NCBI GenBank assembly: GCA_945877365.1
Contig: CAMCRV010000001.1
Span: forward strand, 1 to 64,000
Origin: an uncultured Clostridia bacterium
Lineage (GTDB): Bacteria; Bacillota; Clostridia; Oscillospirales; Oscillospiraceae
DNA: 64,000 nt
Reading direction: 5' to 3'
This document shows, in pieces, positions 53,238 to 61,438 of this stretch. The position numbers and the translations under genes are program-made. Under the pieces are notes generated by a model. The model was not told where the DNA came from and ran no database searches. It saw only the letters and a program-made list of their open reading frames with translations. Numbering within the stretch: position 1 is the stretch's first letter; every line of letters starts with the position of its first letter.

Positions 53238-54017
53238 TTACCGCGTCCAGTCGCTGCTGCACTCAAAGGATTCAACGCCGTCATCATACCACAGATGGGT
53301 CATATAGAGTCCCCCGGCAGGCACGGTGGGGCCGGCGGCTGTTCGGTTACCGGATTCCAAAATTCTCCCGATCTGCTCCGGGAGAATCTTCCCCTCCGCA
53401 GCATATACCACAGTTCCTGCCATGGCTCGGGCCATATTATACAGGAAACCGTTGGCGCATACCTTCAGCCGGATAATCTCCCCCATTCGCTCCACGCGGA
53501 AATAATACACCGTGCGGACGGTGGATTTCACATCCGTCCCCACGCTTCTCACTGCGGCAAAGTCATGGGTGCCCACAAACTGATCTGCGGCAGCCTGCAT
53601 AATCTTTTCGTCCAGATGTCTGGGGTAAAACCAGGCGCGGTTCACATAGAAGGGATCCTTCAGTCTGGAATTATAGATCTGGTAAGTATATTCCTTGCGA
53701 ACACAGGAGCCGATGGCATTGAACCTGTCATGGACTTCAAAGGCCTTCGTCACCACAATATCGCAGGGAAGATGGGTATTCAGAGCATAGGGCAGACGCT
53801 CGGCCGGAATGGTGGACTCGGTGCGGAAATTCGCCACATAGACCCGGGCGTGGACCCCGGCATCGGTGCGGCCGCAGCCGGTCATGTGCACAGGATGCCC
53901 CACCACCATCTGCGCTGCTTTTTCCAAAGTCTGGGCAACCGTTGACAGATTTTTCTGAACCTGCCACCCGTGATAATCCGTACCCAGATAGGTTAAAATC
54001 AAGGCGATATTACGCAT
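53238..54017 (-). CDS. truA: tRNA pseudouridine(38-40) synthase
   Basis: 259 residues. The catalytic Asp is in GCGRTDAGVHA (about residue 52). The start LILTYLGTDYHGWQVQ and the FLYNMARAMAGTVV segment are typical. It isomerises uridines in the anticodon arm. It lies seven bases after ecfT on the same strand, the standard ecfA1-ecfA2-ecfT-truA order of Firmicutes. Confidence 0.93.
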   Translation of the reverse strand: MRNIALILTYLGTDYHGWQVQKNLSTVAQTLEKAAQMVVGHPVHMTGCGRTDAGVHARVYVANFRTESTIPAERLPYALNTHLPCDIVVTKAFEVHDRFNAIGSCVRKEYTYQIYNSRLKDPFYVNRAWFYPRHLDEKIMQAAADQFVGTHDFAAVRSVGTDVKSTVRTVYYFRVERMGEIIRLKVCANGFLYNMARAMAGTVVYAAEGKILPEQIGRILESGNRTAAGPTVPAGGLYMTHLWYDDGVESFECSSDWTR

Positions 54018-54024
54018 AGATACC

Positions 54025-54831
54025 TCACATTCCGAAACTGCCGAGAGCCAGAACTGCAGCGACCAACGCAGCCATCAGGGCAAAGGTAACCAGATCACCC
54101 CGATGAAAATGCAGCAGCTTCATCTTTGTTCTGCCCTCTCCGCCCTGATAGCAGCGGCACTCCATGGCAGTGGCCAGCTCATCCGCGCGGCGGAAGGCAC
54201 TGATAAACAGGGGTACCAGAATGGGAATCAGGGCTCTGGCCCGATCCATCAGGCTGCCGTTTTCAAAATCCGCCCCCCTCGCCTTCTGAGCAGACATAAT
54301 TTTGTCCGTTTCCTCAATCAGAGTGGGAATAAACCGAAGGGCAATACACATCATCATGGAAAGCTCATGCACCGGCATATGCAGTCTCTTCAGTGGGCTC
54401 ATCAGAGATTCCAGTCCATCGGTCAGAGAAATGGGAGAAGTGGTGTAAGTCAGCAGAAAGGTGCCGCTGACCAGCATCAGAATCCGCACAACCATAAACG
54501 CAGCCCGCTGTACACCGCCGGAGGTGATTACAATTCCCAGAACCTGAAACAGGATCTTCCCTTCCCGGTTGAAAAACAGGTTCAGAATGCCGGTAAATAC
54601 CAGGATCATGGCAAGGGGCTTCATTCCCCGGACAATGGCCTTCCCGGGAATTTGAGAAACCCGAATGGCTGTCAACAGCAGAAGCAGCAGAAGGCCATAG
54701 CCAATCCAGCTTCTTGCGCAGAACAGCGCAATGATATAGGCCAGCAATGCCAGCAGCTTCGTTCTGGGATCCAGCCTGTGAACAGGTGAATTGCCGGGGA
54801 AATACTGCCCCAGCGTGATATCCTTAAGCAT
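54025..54831 (-). CDS. ecfT: ECF transporter T component (shared module)
   Basis: 268 residues with about five to six membrane helices. The coupling motifs are SAQKARGADF and MECRCYQGGE, the second being a divergent form of the Arg-Gly motif. With EcfA1/A2 it forms the group II energising module used by many S components encoded elsewhere. It overlaps ecfA2 by eight bases. Confidence 0.9.
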   Translation of the reverse strand: MLKDITLGQYFPGNSPVHRLDPRTKLLALLAYIIALFCARSWIGYGLLLLLLLTAIRVSQIPGKAIVRGMKPLAMILVFTGILNLFFNREGKILFQVLGIVITSGGVQRAAFMVVRILMLVSGTFLLTYTTSPISLTDGLESLMSPLKRLHMPVHELSMMMCIALRFIPTLIEETDKIMSAQKARGADFENGSLMDRARALIPILVPLFISAFRRADELATAMECRCYQGGEGRTKMKLLHFHRGDLVTFALMAALVAAVLALGSFGM

Positions 54832-55684
54832 GGACAGCCTCCTTCCGGTTCTTTAGCGCACTGACGGCCTGCTCGATGGTATACACCCCGGGGACATCCA
54901 GACCCATCTGCCGCAGATGCAGAAAAACCTGAGTAACCTGTGGAATATTTAAGCCCATGTTCACAAGCTCATCCGTATGGGCAAAGATTTCATCCGGCGT
55001 TCCGTCCATGGCGAGCCGGGAGCCGCTTAAAACCAAAAGCCGGTCTGTCAGGCGCGCCACATCCTCCATGGAATGACTTACCATCATGATCGTAGCGTTT
55101 TTGGACTTTCGGTAGGCCGCGATGTTGGAGAGGATCTCCCTGCGTCCGGAAGGATCCAGCCCGGCAGTTGGCTCATCCAGAATCAGGATTTCCGGCTCCA
55201 TGGCTATCACACCGGCAATGGCTACCCGTCGCTTCTGACCGCCGGAGAGGTCAAACGGAGACGCCTGAAGCTGTGCATCCGTAATGCCCACAAAGCCGGC
55301 AGCCTCCCGTACCCGGCGATCCACTTCCCCGGCGGGAAGTCCCATATTTTTGGGGCCAAAGGCAATATCCCGGTAGACGGTTTCCTCGAACAGCTGGTAT
55401 TCCGGGTACTGAAATACCAGACCTACCCGAAACCGCGCCTGCCGCGTCAGCTTTTTGTCCGACCAGATATCCTGTCCATCCAGAATCACACTGCCGGAGG
55501 TGGGCTTCAGCAGTCCGTTGAGCTGCTGCATCAGGGTGGATTTTCCGGAGCCGGTGTGTCCGATAATTCCAATAAATTCCCCACGATTTACAGAAAAGGA
55601 AACATCCTCCAGAGCGGTGTGCTCAAAAGGCGTTCCTGCACTGTATACATATTTCAGATTCTTCACGGAAAGAATCGGTTCCAT
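54824..55684 (-). CDS. ecfA2: ECF transporter ATPase A2
   Basis: 286 residues, one ABC domain: Walker A GHTGSGKSTL, Q-loop near GLVFQYPEYQLFEET, signature DLSGGQKRR, Walker B ILILDEPTAGLD. The Q-loop sequence is typical of EcfA'. It is coupled to ecfT and starts 18 bases after ecfA1 ends. Confidence 0.92.
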   Translation of the reverse strand: MEPILSVKNLKYVYSAGTPFEHTALEDVSFSVNRGEFIGIIGHTGSGKSTLMQQLNGLLKPTSGSVILDGQDIWSDKKLTRQARFRVGLVFQYPEYQLFEETVYRDIAFGPKNMGLPAGEVDRRVREAAGFVGITDAQLQASPFDLSGGQKRRVAIAGVIAMEPEILILDEPTAGLDPSGRREILSNIAAYRKSKNATIMMVSHSMEDVARLTDRLLVLSGSRLAMDGTPDEIFAHTDELVNMGLNIPQVTQVFLHLRQMGLDVPGVYTIEQAVSALKNRKEAVHA

Positions 55685-55702
55685 CTCTCTTCCTCCTACG
55701 GA

Positions 55703-56563
55703 TCAGGTTGCAGTTCCGCCCCCGACCGCATCAAAAATTGCCCGGGCACAGTCTTCACAGGACAGCTTGTCCAGAGGCAGGTGAAAGCCGCATTGGTTCA
55801 ATTTCCAACACAGCTCTACCGTCTCAGGGGCTTCCAAACCAATGCCGTGCAGCATTTCCACCTGAGAAAAAACCACCTCAGGTGTTCCGTCAGCCGCAAT
55901 TTTTCCTTTGTGCAGCACCACAACACGGCCGCATCTGGCGGCCTCATCCATGTGATGGGTGATCAGAACCACAGTAATCCCCTTTTCCCGGTTAAGGGCG
56001 AGAATCGTGTCCATCACTTCCTGCCGTCCTCGGGGATCCAGCATGGCGGTGGGCTCGTCCAGAACGATACATCTGGGTTCCATGGCAATGACCCCGGCAA
56101 TGGCCACCCGCTGCTTCTGTCCGCCGGACAGAAGGTGGGGTGCATGGTTTCGATATTCATACATTCCAACCTGTTTCAGTGCCCTGTCCACACGCTGCCG
56201 GATCTCCGGACTGGCAATTCCCAGATTTTCGGGGCCAAAGGCCACATCCTCTTCCACTACATTGGCCACAATCTGGTTGTCCGGATTCTGAAATACCATG
56301 CCCACATTTCTCCGGACGGACATAATCCGCTCCTCCAGCGAGGTGTCAATTCCGCAGACATATACTTTACCGCCGGTAGGCAGCAAAATGGAGTTAAAAT
56401 GCTTGGCAAGCGTGGATTTTCCACAGCCGTTTGTGCCAAGAATGGCAACAAAGCTGCCTTCCTCCACCATCAGATTCAAATCCTCAAATACGGCAATGCC
56501 GGGCGTGTCGTCCACGCCCGGATAGCTGTATGCCAGATGTTGTGCTGAAATGATCTCTTTCAA
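55703..56563 (-). CDS. ecfA1: ECF transporter ATPase A1
   Basis: 286 residues. It has Walker A GTNGCGKSTL, the Q-loop VFQNPDNQIVANVVEEDVAFG, signature LLSGGQKQR and Walker B CIVLDEPTAMLD. The start is TTG at 56563 (residues LKEIISAQ), seven bases from GGAGG; the longer frame upstream overlaps the methyltransferase gene and has no signal. It is the first gene of the ecfA1-ecfA2-ecfT-truA set. Confidence 0.9.
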   Translation of the reverse strand: MKEIISAQHLAYSYPGVDDTPGIAVFEDLNLMVEEGSFVAILGTNGCGKSTLAKHFNSILLPTGGKVYVCGIDTSLEERIMSVRRNVGMVFQNPDNQIVANVVEEDVAFGPENLGIASPEIRQRVDRALKQVGMYEYRNHAPHLLSGGQKQRVAIAGVIAMEPRCIVLDEPTAMLDPRGRQEVMDTILALNREKGITVVLITHHMDEAARCGRVVVLHKGKIAADGTPEVVFSQVEMLHGIGLEAPETVELCWKLNQCGFHLPLDKLSCEDCARAIFDAVGGGTAT

Positions 56564-56576
56564 ATAGATTCCTCCA

Positions 56577-57449
56577 TCAGGGTGTCCATCTTCCCGTGGC
56601 GCCGCAGGGTAAAACCAGGCCGGATGCCGTAACCGGCAAACCCAGTTCACCCGCTGCTGTTTTGCCGCCGAATTTCTTTCCGTATACCACATCCGCGGCA
56701 TAGGAAACCGCAGAGGGAGCCAGGCCTGTGGTATAGGAGTTGATGATCACAAACAGCGGATCATCGCTCAGCAGCTTTACCGTTTCCTGCAGGAAGGGAT
56801 AAAAGCTGGTTTCCATCTTCCAGATTTCACCACTGGGCCCCCGACCATAGCTGGGAGGATCCATGATGATGCCGTCATAGCGGCGTCCCCGGCGGATCTC
56901 CCGCTGGATGAACTTACCGCAATCATCGACGATCCAGTGGATAGGTCTGTCAGCCAGACCGGAGACCTGCGCATTTTCCTTGGCCCACTGAACCATTCCC
57001 TTGGAGGCATCCACATGATACACCTCTGCACCGCCGGCAGCAGCTGCCAGCGTAGCGCCCCCGGAATAGGCGAAGAGATTCAGCACTCTTACGGGGCGGT
57101 GGGATGCAGCGTCAGAGACCTTTTCCCGAATAAAATCCCAGTTGGCTGCCTGCTCCGGAAACACGCCGGTGTGCTTGAAGTTCATAGGCTTCACATGAAA
57201 GGTCAGATAATCCTTGTAGTGAATCTGCCACCGATCCGGCAGGTCATGGTCGGACCAGCGACCGCCGCCTGTATTTGAGCGGATATACCTGGCATCAAAG
57301 TGCTTCCACTGCGGTGCATTGCGGGGGGTATTCCAGATAACCTGGGGATCCGGGCGCACCAGAATATACTTTCCCCATCGCTCCAGACGCTCACCGTCAG
57401 AAGTATCTAAAACTTCGTATTCTTTCCATTCGTTGGAGATCCAAAGCAT
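56577..57449 (-). CDS. Class I SAM-dependent (rRNA-type) methyltransferase
   Basis: 290 residues. The SAM site is VLNLFAYSGGATLAAAAGGAEVYHVDAS and the catalytic-type motif is IIMDPPSYGRG, as in RlmI/RlmK-like 23S rRNA cytosine-C5 methyltransferases. It lacks a PUA domain at the N-terminus, having instead a short beta-rich segment, so it is a shorter relative with an unassigned target. The start is the ATG at 57449 behind AAGGAGG. It is 13 bases upstream of ecfA1. Confidence 0.8.
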   Translation of the reverse strand: MLWISNEWKEYEVLDTSDGERLERWGKYILVRPDPQVIWNTPRNAPQWKHFDARYIRSNTGGGRWSDHDLPDRWQIHYKDYLTFHVKPMNFKHTGVFPEQAANWDFIREKVSDAASHRPVRVLNLFAYSGGATLAAAAGGAEVYHVDASKGMVQWAKENAQVSGLADRPIHWIVDDCGKFIQREIRRGRRYDGIIMDPPSYGRGPSGEIWKMETSFYPFLQETVKLLSDDPLFVIINSYTTGLAPSAVSYAADVVYGKKFGGKTAAGELGLPVTASGLVLPCGATGRWTP

Positions 57450-57480
57450 GGAAATACCTCCTTCTCTCTCTTTCTTGGAA

Positions 57481-60237
57481 TTACCAAAGGATACTGTCTG
57501 CATCGGGATACCATATGCCGCCTTCGCCGGGAACAATGATCCCATCCAAACCATCCCCGGGAATGGTTTCTTCCGGAACGGCAACCGTGTATTCACTGTG
57601 AATGGGACAAGTCTTATACGGCAGGTTTCCGGACAGGCCGCCGTAAAAGCCCGTCCAGCCGGCATCCTCACCGTTTTCATCCACAAGATAAACATAGCCA
57701 TCATCCGTAAAAGCATCCAGAAGGCCAAACTGACTTGCCCGCTTCAGTTCTTCCACTTCTTCAGGGGTCATTTTTACCAGGGAGTAGTATCCAACGGCGG
57801 CATCCGGAAACAGGCTGCAGTATTCCCCTGCAACACCGCCGCCCTCCAGACAGTAGGGAACCAGAACATGCTTGTCACAGTATTGTGTGGGAGCATCCTC
57901 CGGGTAGCACAGCACTGTGTTGACCCGTCCCATCTGCCGTGCATCCGCATAACAGGCCTCGGTGGCCAGAAGTCCGGAGTCCAGACAGATATCCACACTC
58001 CGCATGGCATTGGCGTTGTACAATCCCTGAGATGGCAGTCCCTGATGGATGGGCTGCATCACCTTGCGCCACAGGGTTGCCGCAGGGTTGGCCGTGGTAT
58101 TGGTCAGATGGATCTCCTCCGGGAGGTTATATCCGCACCAGACTGCCGCAGTGTAGTGGCTGGTGTAGCCGCAGAACCAGCGATCCCGGTTGGAGGAGGT
58201 GGTGCCGGTCTTGCCGGCAATGATCTGGCCATTGAAGATAGCGGCGCCGCCGGTGCCGTTATTGGCGGCGTTATACAGGCAATAGTTGATATAATTTACC
58301 GTCTTGTCGCTGAGCACCTTTCTGGATTCCTGAACATTATCCAGAATCAGCTCGCCGGCGCTGTTATACACCTTGGTGTACAGACGGGGCTCCCGGTACA
58401 CGCCGTTGTTGGCAAAGGTGGCGTATGCGGCGCTCATCTCCTGAACGGTGGAGCCGACAGTCAATGCGCCCAGCGCCAGAGGAGAACGGTCAATATCGGA
58501 AAGGCTTTTGCCGTTTTCCAGCTCATAGGATTCCGTCAGGTGGCTCTGACCCAGATTGTACTTGGCGAAGCTGAAGGCATATTCATGCCCAATCAGATCC
58601 AGCGTCCGGACGGACATGGTATTGACGGAATAAACAATTCCATTAAAAACAGTTCTGCCGGCCTGATACTTCCGGTTATCGTTCTTGGGCCATGCCGTAC
58701 CATCCTGATAAATTACCGGCAGATCCTTCAGCACCGTAGCCGGGCTGACACCCCCCAGCTCAAAGGCGGGGGCATACACGGAAACAGGCTTCTGAGAGGA
58801 ACCAGTCTGGAGCTTTGCCTGCGTTGCCTTGTTGTAGGCGTAGAAGGTATCCTTCTCGCCCACACCGCCGGACAACGCCACCACATCACCGGTTCTGTTG
58901 TCAATGACCACGATGGCAGACTGAAGCTGCTGCTGGCTTCTGGTATCCGGAATCTGAGACAGATCGGTATACACGGCATCCACGGCCTGCTGAACCCGCA
59001 TATCCAGCGGCGTATAGATATGGTAGCCGCCCTTCTGAATACGCTCCAGGTAGATATCCCGGCGGATATCATCCAGGCTGTCCCACTCGTAGCCATCCTT
59101 TTCGGCCAATGCAGAAGCCACATCCACAAGAACCGCATCCACATACCAGGAGTACACATGGCGGGACGCATCCGTTTTCACACTTGTCAGGGTACCGCAC
59201 TCCGGGCAATAGTAGACACCGTCCTGGGTGTTAAAGGTGCTGACTGTCCCCTGATAGCCGCAGCGTGTATTTTCACACACTGCCCACTTATCCTCGGGGG
59301 CAATTCCGGACTTGAACACCATTTCCTGAGCAACCGCCTCGTCGTACTCCTCCTGAGTCAGATACCCCTGATTCAGCATCTCGCTGAGAACATTCATCTG
59401 CCGGTAGCGGTTTCTCTGGGCACCGTCACGCTCCTCACCCTTGTACATATACACGCTCTGGGAATAGGGATTAAACAGAGACGGGTTGTTGGTAATGCTG
59501 ATCAGACTTGCGCACTCTGCAATGGTAAGGCTTTGAAGCTCTTTTCCGAAATACTCCGCTGCGGCACTTTTCACACCGTAGCAGCCCCGACCCAGATAAA
59601 TCCGGTTCAGGTATTCCTCCATGATCTTGTCCTTGTCGTACTCCCGCTCAAAAACCTGTGCCCGGAAAATCTCCATCACCTTTCTCTGAACGGTGACGCT
59701 CTTCTGCTCAGAGACATTTTTAATCAGCTGCTGGGTAATGGTGGAGCCGCCGAACTGGGAATCGCCGCCGAAGAACATATTCAGACAGGCCTTCACCGTA
59801 GTGATCCAGTCAACGCCCTGATGCTCGTAAAACCGCTTATCCTCAATGGCAACCGTAGCATCGATCAATGCCTGGGGAATTTCCGACAGGGTTGCCACCT
59901 GCCGGTCTGTGGTGGTATAGATCTGCTGGAGCTGCTGAATATTTCCGGCACCATCCACATAATACATAAAGGAGGTCTCGTCCATGCCATAGTCATCAAT
60001 GGACCAGTTGGATGCCTCTGTCAGAATATCCTGCTGCAGGTAATCCCCGAGAATGCCCGCAAAGACCACGCCGCAGACGATCAGGATCATCAGCACGGTG
60101 GCAGCGGCTCCCAGAGCAATTTTGACAGCGGAGAGGGCCACAGAGCCCAGTGTATACAAGAGCTTGATTGACCAGTGAGGATTCCAGTCCTGACGGGGCT
60201 TCTTCGCTCTGCGTCTTTTCTTGCGTTCTTGTTCCAT
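57481..60237 (-). CDS. Class A penicillin-binding protein with zinc-ribbon-like insert
   Basis: 918 residues. A basic cytoplasmic tail, a membrane helix (about 40-63), a GT51 glycosyltransferase (catalytic E132 in EDKRFYEHQG, then GGSTITQQLIKN and the RKVMEIFRA block) and a transpeptidase (SSQK, SVN and KTGTT motifs) follow, making it PBP1a-like. Between the two domains, C321-x4-C326 and C344-x2-C347 (VCENTRC, YYCPECG) form a zinc-ribbon-like module outside the membrane, which I do not know from well-studied PBPs. The C-terminus has further Cys and Pro/Gly-rich sequence. An extended -10 (TGC TATAGT) lies near 60333-60341 (minus). Confidence 0.88.
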   Translation of the reverse strand: MEQERKKRRRAKKPRQDWNPHWSIKLLYTLGSVALSAVKIALGAAATVLMILIVCGVVFAGILGDYLQQDILTEASNWSIDDYGMDETSFMYYVDGAGNIQQLQQIYTTTDRQVATLSEIPQALIDATVAIEDKRFYEHQGVDWITTVKACLNMFFGGDSQFGGSTITQQLIKNVSEQKSVTVQRKVMEIFRAQVFEREYDKDKIMEEYLNRIYLGRGCYGVKSAAAEYFGKELQSLTIAECASLISITNNPSLFNPYSQSVYMYKGEERDGAQRNRYRQMNVLSEMLNQGYLTQEEYDEAVAQEMVFKSGIAPEDKWAVCENTRCGYQGTVSTFNTQDGVYYCPECGTLTSVKTDASRHVYSWYVDAVLVDVASALAEKDGYEWDSLDDIRRDIYLERIQKGGYHIYTPLDMRVQQAVDAVYTDLSQIPDTRSQQQLQSAIVVIDNRTGDVVALSGGVGEKDTFYAYNKATQAKLQTGSSQKPVSVYAPAFELGGVSPATVLKDLPVIYQDGTAWPKNDNRKYQAGRTVFNGIVYSVNTMSVRTLDLIGHEYAFSFAKYNLGQSHLTESYELENGKSLSDIDRSPLALGALTVGSTVQEMSAAYATFANNGVYREPRLYTKVYNSAGELILDNVQESRKVLSDKTVNYINYCLYNAANNGTGGAAIFNGQIIAGKTGTTSSNRDRWFCGYTSHYTAAVWCGYNLPEEIHLTNTTANPAATLWRKVMQPIHQGLPSQGLYNANAMRSVDICLDSGLLATEACYADARQMGRVNTVLCYPEDAPTQYCDKHVLVPYCLEGGGVAGEYCSLFPDAAVGYYSLVKMTPEEVEELKRASQFGLLDAFTDDGYVYLVDENGEDAGWTGFYGGLSGNLPYKTCPIHSEYTVAVPEETIPGDGLDGIIVPGEGGIWYPDADSILW

Positions 60238-60420
60238 AGGAAATAACCTCCAACGCCCCCAGGGGGGCAGCCAATGGGTATATTAAAACTGCCAACGGTA
60301 ATTTTGGCACAACTTTATTCATATCACTATAGCATATTCTTCTCAAAAACGAAAGTACTTATTTGTTAATAAAAATGAAATTTCCAGGGGAAACTAGAGC
60401 ACGGAAGGAGGACGATGTCC

Positions 60421-60642
60421 ATGACAAAGCATTTGATCTGTCCGCTGCTGGCTCTGGCCTGGACTCTGGGATGCTATAAAGGGTATCTCGCCCTATTCAG
60501 GGACAGCGCCCCGGAACCGTGTCAGATCTACCCCTGTCCTGTGGAAAATCTGCCGGAAACGGATCAGCTGGAACTGTCCGAGGGGATTCAGATCCGGACA
60601 CAGGAGGCACTTGACCAGATTTTGGAGGATTTTCTTTCCTAA
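60421..60642 (+). CDS. Small membrane-anchored or secreted protein, unknown
   Basis: 73 residues. One N-terminal hydrophobic segment (LICPLLALAWTLGCYKGYLALF, about 5-26), then an acidic tail (ENLPETDQLELSEGIQ...ILEDFLS). The Cys at the end of the helix does not form a good lipobox. The start is the ATG at 60421, nine bases after AAGGAGG; the ATG at 60415 is too close. Family not recognised. Confidence 0.55.
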   Translation: MTKHLICPLLALAWTLGCYKGYLALFRDSAPEPCQIYPCPVENLPETDQLELSEGIQIRTQEALDQILEDFLS

Positions 60643-60675
60643 AAAATCGAATCTGTTTCTGTATAAAATTACTAA

Positions 60676-60704
60676 TTGATTTTCCTTCCTTCAGGCTGTA
60701 GAAT
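60676..60704 (+). promoter_or_regulatory. Promoter of the DUF1292 gene
   Basis: TTGATT (60676-60681), 17 bases, TAGAAT (60699-60704). It could also drive the 6S-like RNA downstream if that is processed from a longer transcript. Confidence 0.7.
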
Positions 60705-60738
60705 AGCAATGTAAAAAATCCTCTGAAGGGAGACGCCT

Positions 60739-61017
60739 GTGGAAGATCAATTTGGTTCCGACTTTATCACCATCTCCGATGAGGATGGCACGGAATATGA
60801 GCTGGAGGTGCTCAGTACGCTGGAGTACAACGGAAGCACATATCTGGCTGTTGTCCCTGCCGGAGACAGTTTAGAGCAGCTGCAGCTTGAGGTAAGCATT
60901 CTCAAATCCGTGGAGGAAGATGGCGAGCTTCTGCTTTGCGCCATCGAAGACGAAGCGGAATTGCAGTCTGTCTACGACCTTATCATGGATGCACTTTACG
61001 AAGAAGAAGAGGAGTAA
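60739..61017 (+). CDS. DUF1292 family protein
   Basis: 92 residues, strongly acidic. ITISDEDGTEYELEVLSTLEYNGSTYLAVVP matches the small DUF1292 family, normally found in Firmicutes near ruvX (yqgF); ruvX is indeed 3 kb downstream. Function unknown. The start is GTG at 60739 behind AAGGGAG. Confidence 0.8.
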   Translation: MEDQFGSDFITISDEDGTEYELEVLSTLEYNGSTYLAVVPAGDSLEQLQLEVSILKSVEEDGELLLCAIEDEAELQSVYDLIMDALYEEEEE

Positions 61018-61021
61018 TCCT

Positions 61022-61221
61022 GTTTTCTTCCTGCTTGGTGCGTAGCGTGTCTTTTTGGACCCACATTTTTTTATCGGGAAGTTAGACTTCACAGCTGGTT
61101 TGCAGACCTCCCGTCCGCGCTCTGACGACGGATGGATGTTGGGAGCAGAAAAGGCTGCGAGCGGCAACCCACCTGCCATTTCGTGCAGGTCATAATCAGA
61201 TGCGTTACGGCCGAAGCGGGG
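61022..61221 (+). ncRNA. ssrS: Candidate 6S RNA (SsrS)
   Basis: About 200 bases without a reading frame, followed by a strong terminator. The ends pair over about 20 bases: CCTGCTTGG (61030-61038) with CCGAAGCGGG (61211-61220), and CGTAGCG (61041-61047) with CGTTACG (61203-61209). Next comes a large internal bubble; on its 3' side is a small hairpin ACCTGC/GCAGGT (61171-61190). A long distal arm includes complementary GGGAG/CTCCC segments. This is the 6S plan: closing stem, promoter-mimicking bubble, 3' bubble hairpin and apical stem. 6S RNA binds sigma-A RNA polymerase in stationary phase. Confidence 0.62.
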
Positions 61222-61222
61222 T

Positions 61223-61258
61223 GTCTGGGGAGATTTTCTCCCCAGACTTTTTTATTTT
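61223..61258 (+). terminator. Intrinsic terminator of the 6S-like RNA
   Basis: An 11-bp stem GTCTGGGGAGA/TCTCCCCAGAC with a TTT loop followed by TTTTTTATTTT. Confidence 0.92.
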
Positions 61259-61348
61259 CCCCATCCTATCCGTGAAAACAACAGGCGAAGGGATTTTATA
61301 ATAAAATGTAAATTTTCCCGATTTTTTCGGAAACACGCTGTTTCCCCC

Positions 61349-61377
61349 TTGAAACAGCCGGAATAATCGTTTATAAT
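61349..61377 (+). promoter_or_regulatory. Promoter of the foldase gene
   Basis: TTGAAA (61349-61354), 17 bases, TATAAT (61372-61377), about 60 bases ahead of the start codon. Confidence 0.82.
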
Positions 61378-61438
61378 AGCCAAGTCTGCGCCGAAGTGCC
61401 AGATTTACCACTAGGATAAAATGAGAGGATTTGATCAC

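Noticed and set aside
57319-60171. A 950-codon open frame on the + strand opposite the PBP gene, and similar long antisense frames (33640-35712, 37539-39983, 50840-53185, 61205-62896, 1474-2886, 3789-5441).
   Set aside because: Each lies antisense to a clear gene with known motifs, has no ribosome binding site of its own and a composition of the shadow type. They arise from codon bias in the real genes.
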